From the NCBI GenBank assembly GCA_003427395.1, contig BFEA01000133.1:265410-285468 (forward strand): a DNA stretch of 20,059 nt, written 5' to 3'. The notes below the pieces were generated by a model, which was not told the DNA's origin, made no database searches, and saw only the letters and a program-made list of their open reading frames with translations. This document shows, one piece after another, positions 1 to 8,577 of this stretch; positions within the stretch are counted from its first letter, which is position 1, and each line of letters opens with the position of its first letter. Source of the DNA: Chara braunii (lineage: Eukaryota > Streptophyta > Charophyceae > Charales > Characeae). The position numbers were made by a program, and so were the translations under genes.

Positions 1-180
1 CAGTGATAAGAGTAGCAAGGATCCTTGGACACCCACCTTATTGAGGGTTAGTCAGTGATAAGATTAGCAGGGGAATCCTGTCTTATCAGTGACTAATCCG
101 ATATAAGAAGTAGCGAGATTTCAAGAACACCTGCCTTATCAGTGGCTAGCCATAGGATAAGCCTACCGCTAAGTGTGGTT
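1..180. repeat. Degenerate ~50-bp tandem repeat, about 3.5 units
   Basis: CAGTGATAAG at 1 recurs at 53, followed each time by a related AGxTTAGCA-type stretch. Related units begin near 98 (ATATAAGAAGTAGC) and 151 (ATAGGATAAGCCTAC). Units 1 to 3 each end in a variant of CCTTATCAGTGGCTAG, at about 35-52, 80-97 and 133-150. Units are about 45-53 bp and diverged. The array starts at the window edge, so more units may lie upstream. It could be a U3 enhancer-type repeat of the retrotransposon LTR or an unrelated minisatellite. Confidence 0.6.
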
Positions 181-536
181 TGGCTCACAAGGGCCAAGAC
201 CCACAAGATTTGCCTTTGTCAAACAAGCTCCAGTAACAGATAGATATGTCCTGAATGGTCTGCCATACCTCCGCTAACTTTCTCCGCAATCTGCATTGTT
301 CAGTCCTAACTAACTATCTCTGATTCTACTGAAAGAGGATAAGTGAGACCTTGCCTCAGAGAAAGACTATCCATTCATCTGATTCCTTTCCATGAGATTC
401 TTTCCACAAGTTGGATTGATGATGTGATCATGTGTGTAGGGAGAAGGAAAGGGACCTCAGAATAGGATAATCACAAAAGGGATAAAAATGAGATAGTGAA
501 AAGGAGTATGGAGAATTGTCGTGACAGTAAAAGGGG

Positions 537-785
537 AGTGAATTATTATTCACTACCTGAAGCGGAATGGGCAACAGCCCAAACAATTAGTTAAGAATAG
601 TAGGAGTCAGACAGGGAACACAGAGTCTAGAAGGAACTTTCTAGATCTCAGTTAGGAAGAGAGATGTTAAAATTCTCTTGGACTGTGTTGTGTCTACAGG
701 TTTCGACACTTCGGAGAACTTACGGAGAATCCGTAAGAGCAGCAATTCTGTTATCTCTGGATAACAGGTCGGTAGAATTCCGACT
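537..785. repeat. Cluster of six short perfect hairpins
   Basis: Perfect inverted repeats with small loops lie at 537-554 (7 bp, loop 4), 568-581 (5 bp, loop 4), 626-645 (7 bp, loop 6), 719-737 (8 bp, loop 3), 748-767 (8 bp, loop 4) and 769-785 (5 bp, loop 7). The last three are nearly back to back. The density seems above chance and suggests a structured RNA or DNA segment within the presumed LTR. Function is unknown. Confidence 0.6.
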
Positions 786-1309
786 CAACTTCCACCATGG
801 CTTGACACCCACACCTAAGACAAGACCTAAGAAGGGAACAGATACATCTTTCCCTTGTATCTATGTCTAAATTGTCCAAATCACACTCAGGAGTCTTCAA
901 AAATGTGTGAGGCTGGGGTAAAATGGAGTCAGGGTTAGGAAGGAATGTTGTTTTCAAGGGTTTGGGGCGTGAGTGGCATGCTATGAATGGATTAAAGGTT
1001 GACGCTTCTAGCGCATTTTGTGTCTGCATTTGTATGTGTGTATGTTGTTTCTTGCATTTGCACAGGTGTTGGACACTTGTGCTGTCTTCTGAGTTTGGGA
1101 TCGTCTGAAAAATTCGGGCAAAGGGACACGACAATTGTGAAAGTGAGGTCCACCGCTCAGTCAACTCCCCTGATTTACATACATATATGTATATATATAT
1201 ATATACTTGTGAATGGGATCGTAGGTTGGTCGGTACTTAGGAAGTCATTTTGTCTGCGACTTCTTTTGAGAAGAATGGGAGATTACTAAAGGCTTGACTC
1301 TGACATTTT

Positions 1310-1316
1310 TATAAGG
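1310..1316 (+). promoter_or_regulatory. Possible TATA box (TATAAGG)
   Basis: TTTTTATAAGG stands out in the mixed-composition leader about 470 bp before the primer-binding site. If this is the LTR promoter, transcription would start near 1340. There is no supporting second LTR copy, so this is only a candidate. Confidence 0.2.
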
Positions 1317-1566
1317 TCTACAAAGGAAACATAAAATCATTGTCTTAAGCTAGCTAAGCGCGGAAGACTGTCCGAGAAGTCGACCTGATTAGATAGTCGG
1401 TCCGGAAAGTTAGCATCTCAGGGCTCGACATACGGGTCAGTTTTAAGACATTCTACCGCGCGTATACCTATGCTACGACGATCGAGAAAACGCCCTCAGC
1501 TGACCTACCTCTGCGATTGCATGTAAAAACCTTCGCACGTGCGGCAGTAGCTCAGCAGGGATACGC

Positions 1567-1753
1567 CCACCTAAGGGATGGTGACAGCTCCTGCAGGTGG
1601 AGGTATATTGTACCTCGCGGGACCCTAACCTGTCGTAGGGAGTCGCGAGAGGTATAGCACACGCGCACGGTCGGAGTGGTGTTTTCGTAAAGTGACAAAG
1701 AGATACTCCCGCGTAACACGACCGTGAGGTCCAACACCAAAAACTACTTTACG
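1567..1753. repeat. Inverted-repeat-rich segment just upstream of the primer-binding site
   Basis: Paired arms include CCACCT 1570-1575 with AGGTGG 1595-1600, GAGGTA 1600-1605 with TACCTC 1611-1616, CTCGCG 1614-1619 with CGCGAG 1644-1649, CACGGTCG 1666-1673 with CGACCGTG 1719-1726, and CGTAAAGT 1686-1693 with ACTTTACG 1746-1753. The last two pairs interleave, so they could form a pseudoknot-like fold rather than a simple stack. The position matches an R-U5 leader, where structured RNA is common in retroelements. Confidence 0.45.
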
Positions 1754-1783
1754 TTTGGGTGTGGGACCGCCGCGCGTGACAGG

Positions 1784-1803
1784 TGGCGTCGTTGCCGGGG
1801 ATC
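1784..1803 (+). other. Retrotransposon primer-binding site, tRNA-Asp type
   Basis: TGGCGTCGTTGCCGGGGATC is complementary to a tRNA 3' end reading ...CCCCGGCAACGACGCCA. Plant tRNA-Asp ends ...CCCCGGCAACGGCGCCA, so it differs at one base. An acceptor strand CAACGAC pairs fully with the usual tRNA-Asp 5' strand GTCGTTG. The site lies two bases after a CA that would end the LTR and about 200 bp before the first ORF, which is the canonical position. It marks the start of the element's internal region. Confidence 0.8.
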
Positions 1804-2001
1804 TCGTTTTAACCGAGGTCCTTCGTGAACGAACTCGGGTAAAGCAAGATCCAGGCAGAACGACAATTATTAAAGAGTCGGTAATTAACTAAGACTCTAA
1901 AAGCTGGTGACGAGTAGTTGCTCCAAGTAAAATCGATGTGTAAGGTAGGGACTAAATACACATAAGTACGATTGTCCTACTTATACTAAGAGTTTGCGAA
2001 T

Positions 2002-2499
2002 ATGGCACCTAAGGGCCGTGGGACCGGAACTGGTAGAGGAGGAGGCGGCAGACAGGGGAAGGCGCCTGAAAGGCCTGTAGACTTGACCAGACATAGGAAA
2101 GAGTGGAAAGAAGATGATGAAGGACTAGAAGAGAAGGACGAAGGGTTAAGGGCGAGACGGTATCGGGAGGAGAGGTGTATGCATACCCCAGACCCTGATG
2201 AGATGGCTTACTATTCGTATAGGTATGCAAGGCGTTACAGAGAATCTCCGCCGCGCTTCGAGCTGCCTAGTCGATCGCATCATAGCCCTTACCCACCATC
2301 TCAAGAGAGGCAGTTGGCTATCCTTTCCCCGCCTCACCAACAGGGGCCCCGCAGGGCACCAAGCGTGCCTGATCCTCCTGTAGTTGCGCAGTCTGCGTCT
2401 CCTGATAGGAGGATGTGCATATCGCTTTTAATGTTTCTACTATGTCAAATAGAGATCTGTGGGTTAGTAACATACTTACTGTACAAAAACATTATATAA
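2002..2499 (+). pseudogene. N-terminal part of the pre-gag ORF: basic, RG/G-rich, unknown function
   Basis: The first ATG after the primer-binding site opens a 165-codon frame. Residues 1-25 are Gly/Arg/Lys-rich (KGRGTGTGRGGGGRQGK), which suggests nucleic-acid binding or a nuclear signal. Residues 26-60 are charged. Residues about 65-135 are Tyr/Arg- and then Pro/Ser/His-rich, as in a disordered linker. The last 30 residues, after about position 136, switch to hydrophobic low-information sequence, probably read-through into non-coding DNA, an intron or a frameshift. The same reading frame is used again by the first copy of the repeated domain at 2731. I do not recognise a family. Confidence 0.5.
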
Positions 2500-2730
2500 A
2501 GGTTCAAAAGGATCAAAGGAGATGATGGGATAGAAAGGGGAATCAATCAGATCTTGGGATTATAAGTCTACTAGCTAAAATAAAAGAGATGTGGGCTGGA
2601 TTGTGTTGTGTAGTAGGTGGAGTATACCAAAGAAAAGAACATGGCTTCTGCCTGATATCAAATCACGATCAGAGAGCCCGTGCAAATGAGGCATGGCCTG
2701 ATGATGAATCTGCCAAGTCGTCATGAGGAG
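2500..2730 (+). other. Gap between the two parts of the pre-gag ORF
   Basis: No frame stays open here. The in-frame path contains several stops (for example TAA, TAG and TAA between 2563 and 2590). It may be an eroded intron, since the coding parts on either side share a frame, or a decayed linker. Possible splice acceptors such as TTTCTACTATGTCAAATAG (ending at 2451) cannot be judged without transcripts. Confidence 0.3.
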
Positions 2731-3435
2731 AACGAAGAGATGGGTTATTGTTGGGGGATTTCTGTAGAGGAACAAACTTTCATTTGGATCGACTCTGGAT
2801 GAGTAAGAGGCGAAAATCGCGTAGTAGAAAGGGTTACTGTGTATCATTCTTCAGAGAAATTGCAAACTATCATAATAAATTTAGCCTTAGGAACTGATTG
2901 ATCTCTTTCCAGACTATTGTGGATAGCAGAATCCGCGCTCGAGTCTAGGAGAAGAGATGCAAGTTTGAATGGGTTTGAAGGAATGATAGAAACTATGAGG
3001 GTAAGAAAGGCTAACGATTTTCTTCCGCCAGCAGCATATCTAAGAGGGACCCTTCCTATGTTCATCGTAGATGCAACCTTCAGAGGGAGGACCCGAGTGG
3101 AAAGGGCTGCGGAAGCCGCAATGGCAATACCTGAGAGAGAATGTCACACATCTACTCCTCTGCTGGTATACTACATATAGCAAGAGATAGGGCATTTGAT
3201 TGAAGGAAGGGATCCTCAAGACATACTATCAAGGGTCGATTCATATGCACGTCAGCACGATTGGGAAAATAGGCATGTCTATTGGGAGGAATTGAACCAA
3301 GGGATCCTCTATCAGATAGGAAGGGGTGCTCAAGAAAGACTGGGATGGAAGAGTGTTAAGAAATGGGTAGATTGGGTAGTTACTAAGAAGAGAAAGGTTC
3401 TTTCTTTGATTGTTGTAACAGGTATACCGGGATGA
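2731..3435 (+). pseudogene. Pre-gag ORF, repeated domain copy 1 (unknown family)
   Basis: One frame can be followed for about 235 codons through internal stops TGA 2800-2802, TGA 2899-2901 and TAG 3178-3180, to TGA 3433-3435. From EEM (2734) to TLP (3049-3057) it aligns without gaps, over 105 positions, with the copy starting at 3539. The gapless match continues for about 85 more positions to a YWxxL motif. Shared landmarks are EEMxxxxGI, FxWI, VTxY, LAxG, FxxPxxY, TLPxFIxD, VERA, AAxxxPE, RDxxxxLS and YWxxL. Two of the stops face Trp and Arg in copy 2. The content is mixed helical and amphipathic, with no membrane segment and no catalytic motif I recognise. It lies between the basic N-terminus and copy 2 and ahead of gag. 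Function is unknown. Confidence 0.6.
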
Positions 3436-3442
3436 CATTTTA

Positions 3443-4210
3443 GTGTGGTTCGCTGATCGGAGCTTCTTGATCAACCTGCTTGAGCCAAAGGAAGGAGGAG
3501 TCAAAATGACACGGCCGAAGAGGACAATAGATATGGATGAAGAAATGGATTCATGGTGCGGAATTCCAATCGGACAAGAGGCCTTCCTTTGGATAGAAAC
3601 TGGGTGGACAACAAGGGAAAGGCAGACAATAGTGAAAGTGACCCGTTATCTGTCGGCCTTTCTCTAGAGGGCACACGCGATCGATCTTGCGATAGGAGAA
3701 AGTCGGTCCATCTCTAAGTACGTATTGATAACCGGAATGACTCTTAACGCGTTTTCAAGGAGGATGTATTGGGGAGAAGAAGGAGAAGTTATGAAGTTAA
3801 TCAAAGCGAAGTGGGCCGCTGAGTTCGTATATCCAACAAGGTATATTAAAACCACACTTCCGAGCTTCATAATTGATGAAGCATTTTGGGGGATTAAGAA
3901 TGTAGAACGGGCAGTACTCGCAGCCCGATCTGTTCCAGAGATGGGCTTCAAATTTGAGGCTTCGGAAGTTGTTTGCCGTCTATACTTAGAGATGGGACCG
4001 AAACTAAAGAATAGAGATTTTTATAACGTACTATCCGTGGTAAACACGCATCTACGCATCTACCGTTTAGAAGATCTCTCGACCTACTGGCGCAATCTTT
4101 GTCGGGAAGCATGTATCGAAAAATTTATAGATGAGATCTGTTCTTTATTTGGTATGGTTAGAAGCTTTTGGCATGGGGACTGGGTGCTCCTAGAAGAGAT
4201 ACTTAGGTGA
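3443..4210 (+). pseudogene. Pre-gag ORF, repeated domain copy 2 (unknown family)
   Basis: This frame is shifted relative to copy 1 and has one internal stop, TAG 3665-3667, before the final TGA 4208-4210. A short lead-in of about 30 residues precedes the repeat, which starts at EEM (3539). The offset between copies is 805 bp, which is not a multiple of three, so one net indel separates them. Hand comparison of the first 105 aligned positions gives roughly 30 identities, so the duplication is old. The conserved core, with TLPSF at 3854-3868 and VERA shortly after, is intact. Copy 2 extends beyond the YW motif with FGMVRSFWHGDWV, where copy 1 has LGWKSVKKWVDWV. The stretch 4211-4349 between this ORF and gag has no gene. 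Confidence 0.62.
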
Positions 4211-4349
4211 GAGAAAAGAGGTATGCGAAGTCATATAGCGTAAAGAGTTACGTCAAGATAGTGACAAAGAGGGTGGATCAATGGTCGTTTTGTATGTCTT
4301 AACAGGGTCTACGGTCTAGCAGGAACCAAGAAAGAAAAAAGGGGAAAAG

Positions 4350-6027
4350 ATGGGCGATGCCAGCGCCAACGGAGGGCCGCCGATCACCGCGGCAGAAATC
4401 GTCAAGTTATTAGAGAAAAGAACGACAAAGAGGTCTAACCTACCAAGGATAGACATATTCCCTTTCAAAGGGGATAGGGTCACTCATTGGTTAGGACTGC
4501 TTTAGCAAATCTTCAACCAATTGACACCGGTTGAGAAGTTCGCCCAGTTGTTTGAGTACGTATGGTGGGAATGCACCTCTGACGTGGAAGAGGTAGTGAG
4601 AAAAGCGAACAATGATTGGGCAGAGTTTAAGCAAAAGACGTTTAAGCTGGGAGATGGCCTGCTCACGATTGACCATCTCTATAACATGAACAGAGATGAC
4701 TTCACCACGATCAGGGCATTCGCCAACACGTTCGAAAAAACAGCCGAGAGGGTCCCGGGACTGTCGGAAGAGATGCAGTGCGTCATATTCCTAGGGAAGT
4801 TCTCTGGGTATGAGGCGATGGAACTAACCCGAGGGGGAGCCGCCGAGAGAAAGACAATCTGGGAAACCATAAAGAGGAACATCGCGGCAGGAGACATGGA
4901 CCAAGTGTTCCATCACCAAATCAAGGTCGAACGAAAGAAAAGAAAGGTTGTGGGGACGATCCAAGGAACGGATAGTGTACTAGGAGGAGTGCTGAGCAAT
5001 ATGGCAAATGAGATAAAAGAGCTTAGGGAAAGAGTGACACCATCGAAAGTGTTAACAATGACACAACCGTCAGGAAAGAGAAGGAAGGAAGAGGAAGATG
5101 GAGAGGAAGAAGCAGAAGACGGAGGACCAGAAGGAACATGCAAACTGACCAAGTGTCAGAGAAAGGCTAAAAATATTGCTATTGGAGGACAAGGGTCGGG
5201 AAAAGGATAAGTAACTCAACAAGCGATAGTCCAGTATGGACAGGAGCCGTCATCAAGCACAGCGCAATATGATCAATGGCCCGTGGGTCCGCCTATGGGA
5301 GCATGACGTGGGTACTTCCCGGTAGGGTCATGGCCTACGCAGGGCCCATACCCCATGTTACCCCAGAATCAAAATTTGGGAGGAGACCAAAACACGAGAC
5401 AACTTCAACTGACAGGGCAGAACCAAGCAAGGTCAAGTCGCCAGGGTGGCCAAAACCAAAACAAGTTCCAAGTTCCAAGGACAAGGACAAGGACAAGAAC
5501 GTGGAAGAGGTAGGAATGGTGGTAGAAATCAGGGACCAGGGGAACGAGGAGCAGGTAACACAGGCGGTGGAAACCAAGGTAGGAACTGGGGGCAGCCCCA
5601 AGGGGGTGCAAATCCAGTCGGGCAGGAATACCAGCAAGGGTATGGTCGTGGATACGACCAAAGCTATGGAAGGGGGTACGGTAGAGGAAACGGACAATGG
5701 AACGGACAAGGATATGGCAGGGGGTGGATTGATTACAGTGAATGCGTTTGTACCCACTGCGCGATCAAAGGGCACACGGTAAAACGATGTCGTGTTAGGA
5801 AGCTTGACGAGCGTGAAGGACTCATAACATCAAACATGGAAGGCGAGGTGTTCGACCAAAATGGTAGGGTGATTGATCCTGAGATTCCAGGGGGCACGAG
5901 GGAAGAGGCTCTTCGTGTGGCCGCACTTGGTCCCAATGTACCAGGGATGTTCATAATTTGGCAGGAAAGGGAAGAACCAGTAGTGCAGGTGGAAGATATA
6001 ACTAACTTGGGAAGAGAAAGTGAGTAG
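4350..6027 (+). pseudogene. gag: Gag polyprotein (capsid and CCHC nucleocapsid), disrupted
   Basis: The start is the ATG at 4350 after an A/G-rich leader, and the same frame continues through TAG 4503-4505, TAA 5208-5210 and TGA 5304-5306. Residues from about 35 to 190 look like a Ty3-type capsid, with a conserved VTHWLGLL-like beginning and a helical body. A KR/E-rich patch follows at about 5075-5140. The linker at about 5211-5480 is Q/N-rich. A 7-bp tandem duplication (AAGTTCC at 5463-5469 and 5470-5476) moves the sense frame by one. The new frame encodes GQ and RG runs, then YGRGYDQSYGRGYGRG-type repeats, then a zinc knuckle CTHCAIKGHTVKRC (CX2CX4HX4C) at 5749-5790, and ends TAG 6025-6027. 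Gag would package element RNA. The knuckle and position before protease make the assignment firm, though this copy is broken. Confidence 0.88.
5463..5476 (+). repeat. 7-bp tandem duplication causing the gag frameshift
   Basis: AAGTTCC is present twice in direct succession. Upstream the Q/N-rich gag frame reads KFQ. With one copy removed, the same frame runs into the GQGQGQERGRGR segment and on to the zinc knuckle. The duplication is therefore the likely single cause of the frame change, and probably a slippage event after the element inserted. Confidence 0.75.
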
Positions 6028-6028
6028 G

Positions 6029-7594
6029 ATGGGGATTGGAGAAGACAAAGGAGATGTGCCACTTGTGGAAGAAGAAACAGAGGAGGAAGACGTTAGGGCT
6101 AACGTCAGAGACACATTCGATAGAATGGAAGACTTGGTAGACAAAATGCAGAGGCTACATCTGAGGCTTCAAGGGATATGTGAAGAAACAGGAAGAAAAG
6201 GAGCTGGATGCCCAAAAGTATTTACCATGGGGCGCGGGGGATCAGGAGATGGGTCAAATGAACCCAACCCAAGAATGTTGAGAGTCAATACGGCCGCAAG
6301 GAACAATGGAAGTCAGAAAAGTATAAGAGGAACAATTTCATTCGCTACAAGGAGACCCGCAGGAGGGAATCCTCAAAAGGAACAAGCTCAGGCTTCCCAG
6401 CCAGCAGAAGAAGAACCACCTATCACGGTAGAGGGTGATGAAGATGAGGATGAGAAGATTAGAGAGGAAGAAGAAAGGCAGACGGAGATAAGGGCTAAGA
6501 GAAGGAAAGGCGAAGCTAAGGAAGGAAGATAAAAAGGGGATACGGGACCAAGCAAGAATAGAAAGTACCAAACCTCGATTGAAGAAGGGGTGGATCTGGA
6601 AGGCCTGATGAATAAACTGCTGGAGGGGCACAATGAACTACTAAACCTGAAAGAAATCCTCGCTTCGGCTCCTAAGTTAAGAGAGATGGTGAAGGCTAGG
6701 TTATCACGCCGAAGAAAAGCCTCGGTCCGAATGAAAGATTTAATTCCCAAAGAGGCTAACTGGAGCGTGGCAGGAAGCAAAATAGACTGGAAGTTCGTGG
6801 GAACAGGGTCCATTGATATTATGATAAAGGGGAAGATGTGTCCTGGGATGGTTGACACGGGGGCAAAGATGAAAATTATAAACGGAGAAACGACAGTAAA
6901 ACTAGGACTGGAGGTAGATGAAAATGACTGCGGGTTTCTCAATGGAGCCAGCGGCAAGACCGGATACACGGGGGTTGCGTCAAATGTAGTGATAGAAATA
7001 GGAAGAGTCAAGGTACGTACGTGTTTCTACGTCATGCCCAACTTGGACCTTCCAATATTACTGGGAAGGTCGTTCCTGTGCAGATCCGAGACACTCATTA
7101 TGAACAAGCACGACGGCACCATGTTCGTTATCCTGTGCGATCCTGCCTGTGGAAACTTTGAGGTTATCACCTGTAGGAATACTGACCCACACAACTCGAA
7201 GAACAGGCTCAATGTCGGATCCTATACATTCGAGGAATCAGAGAATAGGAGGAGGGAACTGGAATGGGAAGAAGGAGAGGATGAGTCAGATGATGAAGAA
7301 GCCAAAGGGCTTGTATTAAGCCTGACCAATATCAGTGACGCGGTGAAACTTGTATCGGCCTATAGGATGATTGATCCTGACGCAGTCAGGGCCCTCGCGG
7401 AAAGGATCCAAGACGATCCGGAAAGGGGAAGTGTCGATCTCGTTTACAGACCGCCTCCTTCTTCTCAGATGATAGTGTCGCATGCACTGAATGCTCAAGC
7501 TGCCGGTCAACATTTTTTATGGGTGGGCTCAACCAGGGCTCCAAAAGGAGGTACAAAATGGCAGACAAAAAGAGTCACCCTGTGCCAGTTCTAG
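6029..7594 (+). pseudogene. pol: Pol N-terminal part: linker and retropepsin-like aspartic protease
   Basis: The frame opens at ATG 6029, two bases after the gag stop, and is shifted by one relative to gag. The first 170 codons are acidic and disordered (EEEETEEED, then EGDEDEDE and a KRRK patch at the end). TAA 6530-6532 interrupts it, and the same frame resumes at once. The protease active-site motif DTGA is at 6854-6865. Downstream come GFLNGASGK and the hydrophobic closing motif ILLGRSF at about 7057-7077, as in clan AA retropepsins. A Cys-rich CDPACGNFEVITC follows. The protease would cut Gag-Pol. The frame is lost near the T6 run at 7513-7518, where the sense frame switches to that of the reverse transcriptase. 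The gag/pol junction could be programmed frameshifting or decay. Confidence 0.85.
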
Positions 7595-8577
7595 TGAGTC
7601 AAGAAGATGGGGTGTATTATGATCAAGAAAGAGAGCTGGTACAACGAATGAGGGAAGACATCCAGAATGAGCCTTGTCGTATTGACGATGAAACTGAGAA
7701 AGAATTGATAATAGGGGAACCTGGATTTCTGACAAGGCAAGAGGAGGACTTGGTAAAAAAACTGATACATGAAAGACATGGGGCATATGCCTTCAACGAT
7801 AATCAACGTGGGAGGCTGGATGTGGACAAGATAGAAATGATCCGCATTCATATTGTACCTCATGAGTCATGGAATGTCCGAGGAGCTAAGTATCACAACC
7901 CCGAGGATCGCAGAAGGGTGGTAGAGTACCTAGATGGGAAGATCCGCACGGATGTGGCAGGGTACTTCAGAGGACCATATGCCTCTCCCTGGTTCTGTTT
8001 TGTAAAGCCAAATGGGGTACTCAGATGGGTGCAAGACCTCCAACGACTGAACGCGGTAACTGTAAGGGATGCAGGAGGTTTGCCTAACGCCGACCAGTTG
8101 TCAGAAGCTTGTGCAGGTAGGTCGATTGTGTTCCTCATCGACCTCTATTCCGGATGCAATCAATTTCCAGTCTATTTGGCAGACCGTCCCATCACGGCGA
8201 TGCACACGCCAAGAGGATTAGTTCATATGAATATTACGCCACAAGGATGGACCAATGCCGTGACCATGGTGCAACGGAGCATGATTAGGGTTATGCAGCC
8301 AATCAGCCCTCAGATCACAGAACCATATATAGATGATCTTGCAGTTAAGGGCCCGATTGAGAAGGACGAGTCAGAAGTGGTTCCAGGGGTGAGAAGGTTT
8401 GTATGGGAACATGTTCAGGGTTTAAGAGAAGTCTTATCTTTACTAGAAAAATACAACCTCACCGCCAGTGGAGTGAAGTCGAGACATTGCGTAAAGGAGG
8501 TAACCATTCTAGGATACATTTGCAACGAGCATGGTCGGCGCTCTGATAAGAAGAAGACCAATAAAATCCTGAAATGA
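7519..8577 (+). pseudogene. pol: Pol: reverse transcriptase domain
   Basis: Residues of this 352-codon frame show the Ty3/gypsy RT fingers and palm: RGPYASPWFCFVKPNG (about 151-166), LRWVQDLQRLN (168-178), GLPN (177-180), the first catalytic Asp in LIDLYSG (Asp208, codon 8140-8142), TPQGWTNAV (about 240-248) and PYIDDL (Asp272/273, codons 8332-8337). All three catalytic Asp are present. Asn follows in YSGCNQF where Asp is usual in this family (from recall), which may be another lesion. The frame continues past TGA 8575-8577 and TGA 8608-8610 into the connection and RNase H region, so these are nonsense changes and not the true end. It copies element RNA into cDNA in intact relatives. Confidence 0.93.

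Larger units (their letters stand above)
181..1781 (+). other. Non-coding leader containing the probable 5' LTR end
   Basis: No credible coding frame is present. The probable 5' LTR ends with TGACA at 1777-1781, two bases before the primer-binding site, as expected for an LTR/internal junction. The LTR start cannot be placed because no second copy was found. The stretch has two clusters of short perfect inverted repeats (537-785 and 1567-1753), a TA microsatellite at about 1175-1206 and a TATAAGG at 1310. An A-box-like 12-mer (TAGCTCAGCAGG) lies at 1548-1559 with no matching B box downstream. Assignment as LTR is inferred from the primer-binding site only. Confidence 0.45.

Noticed and set aside
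1-180. CRISPR-like array
   Set aside because: The units are degenerate, there is no constant repeat with variable spacers, and the setting is eukaryotic.
1541-1620. tRNA gene starting GCGGCAGTAGCTCAGCAGGG
   Set aside because: The A box is perfect, but no B box, closed D stem, T arm or acceptor pairing follows at the right distance.
6388-7011. 207-codon minus-strand frame opposite the pol linker and protease
   Set aside because: It overlaps sense-strand protease coding sequence, which carries clear motifs; Ser/Phe-rich composition is the shadow of acidic codons.
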